From NCBI GenBank assembly GCA_002708905.1, contig PAPM01000023.1, forward strand, positions 186,001 through 250,000: DNA of 64,000 nucleotides. Direction: 5' to 3'. Below are positions 63,526-64,000 of the stretch, piece by piece. The translations under genes and the position numbers were made by a program. The notes below the pieces were generated by a model. It was not told the origin of the DNA. It searched no databases and was given only the letters and a program-made list of their open reading frames with translations. The stretch is from Pseudomonadales bacterium. Its GTDB lineage: Bacteria > Pseudomonadota > Gammaproteobacteria > Pseudomonadales > Ketobacteraceae. Position 1 is the first letter of the stretch. Each line of letters starts with the position of its first letter.

Positions 63526-64000
63526 ATGAATAAAGTCAAGTACGCCCTCCTGCTTTTGTTCTTAATAAATACAGCCCGATGCTATGCCCTGTTACCACCT
63601 CTAAGCCAGATCGATGCTTTCAAGGTGATTACCCTAGAAGGCGAAGACATTCCCTGGGTAATAGGATGGAATCTGGAAGAATTATCCCTCGCCGCCATGG
63701 TGGATGGTGTGATGGAGCCCATTCCCTTTCAAATTGACCAGTACAACACCGGCGGAGCCATCTATTTTGAAGGTTGGCATATTCCTATGGCGGGTAAACC
63801 TGAACAGATGGACGGCACGGACAAACTGCTGTTTCTGTTCAAGGATGCCGGTGCCCGCCGCCCCCCGCGCACACCCTATGATGGCGAGATGGTAGCAGAG
63901 ATCGTGACCCGTGATCAGGACGGCGTGGAGCGGTTTGTGTATCTGGTGCGTAATTCCCGGCTACGCTCAGATGAACAATATGTGCGTTATAGTGCCGAGA
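63526..64000 (+). CDS. Secreted protein, 3' end beyond window
   Basis: An open frame of 158 codons begins with a signal peptide (MNKVKYALLLLFLINTARCY then ALLPPLSQ) and continues to the right edge without a stop. The mature part reads IPWVIGWNLEELSLAAMVDG, then PFQIDQYNTGG and DGTDKLLFLFKDAGARRP. I do not recognise the family. It follows the DUF11 gene after a terminator-like hairpin and may or may not be part of the same unit. The strong coding pattern and signal peptide make it a real gene. Confidence 0.75.
   Translation, partial: MNKVKYALLLLFLINTARCYALLPPLSQIDAFKVITLEGEDIPWVIGWNLEELSLAAMVDGVMEPIPFQIDQYNTGGAIYFEGWHIPMAGKPEQMDGTDKLLFLFKDAGARRPPRTPYDGEMVAEIVTRDQDGVERFVYLVRNSRLRSDEQYVRYSAE

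Overview
The window looks like chromosome of a free-living, probably marine and lipid- or hydrocarbon-using gammaproteobacterium. The housekeeping gene orders (rnr-rlmB, rpsF-priB-rpsR-YybS-like-rplI, dnaB-alr) and protein types (NrdR, LeuA of the roughly 560-residue class, EttA, a PA3496-like acidic protein) are Pseudomonadales/Oceanospirillales-like. The load of lipases, FadL-type porin, P450, MpaB/DUF2236 proteins and fatty acyl-AMP ligase recalls the Alcanivorax/Ketobacter group. The taxonomic guess is inference.

Positions 1-23.4 kb are conserved core: nrdR (cut by the left edge), an Lrp-type regulator, leuA, a GGDEF protein, a secreted orphan, glyA with a clear terminator, a large MscK/MscM-type channel, ettA, a PilZ protein, radA, alr, dnaB, the S6-S18-L9 operon with priB, rlmB and rnr, ending at tRNA-Leu(CAG) with its own promoter and a strong terminator.

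From the tRNA to the right edge the content is accessory. 23.7-33.2 kb: a lipoprotein carboxylesterase, a FadL-like porin, a lipase with its dedicated foldase, and two MpaB/DUF2236 proteins, with two TetR regulators. Matching 32-bp dyads lie immediately upstream of the lipase -10 region and of the second DUF2236 gene -10 region, flanking the TetR gene between them; this suggests one regulon. 33.4-41.3 kb: an AraC remnant, a membrane PQQ dehydrogenase, AraC regulators, a 7TM-DISM diguanylate cyclase and an HSL-type esterase.

41.4-53.8 kb is the most unusual part. Two separate NorQ-like AAA+ ATPase / NorD-like VWA pairs occur without nitric oxide reductase or Rubisco. One pair follows a 7-TM AveC-family (spirocyclase-like) protein. 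The other is embedded among a 32-residue membrane peptide, a 44-residue membrane peptide, a 6-TM orphan and a 133-residue single-TM orphan. A P450, an SDR and two paralogous TetR proteins lie between or beside them. The simplest reading is two chaperone-activated membrane enzyme systems acting on hydrophobic substrates; neither enzyme is identified.

53.9-62 kb: an orphan XdhC-family protein downstream of a fatty acyl-AMP ligase with fused carrier domain, a GlxA-type regulator, an arylsulfotransferase-type lipoprotein, a PAPS-type sulfotransferase and a FabH-like ketosynthase, possibly a lipid-modifying pathway. The right end holds a secreted protein with one haem-c motif, two DUF11 repeats and a GG-TM-basic tail, then a secreted protein cut by the edge. 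No transposase, integrase, CRISPR array or rRNA was seen.
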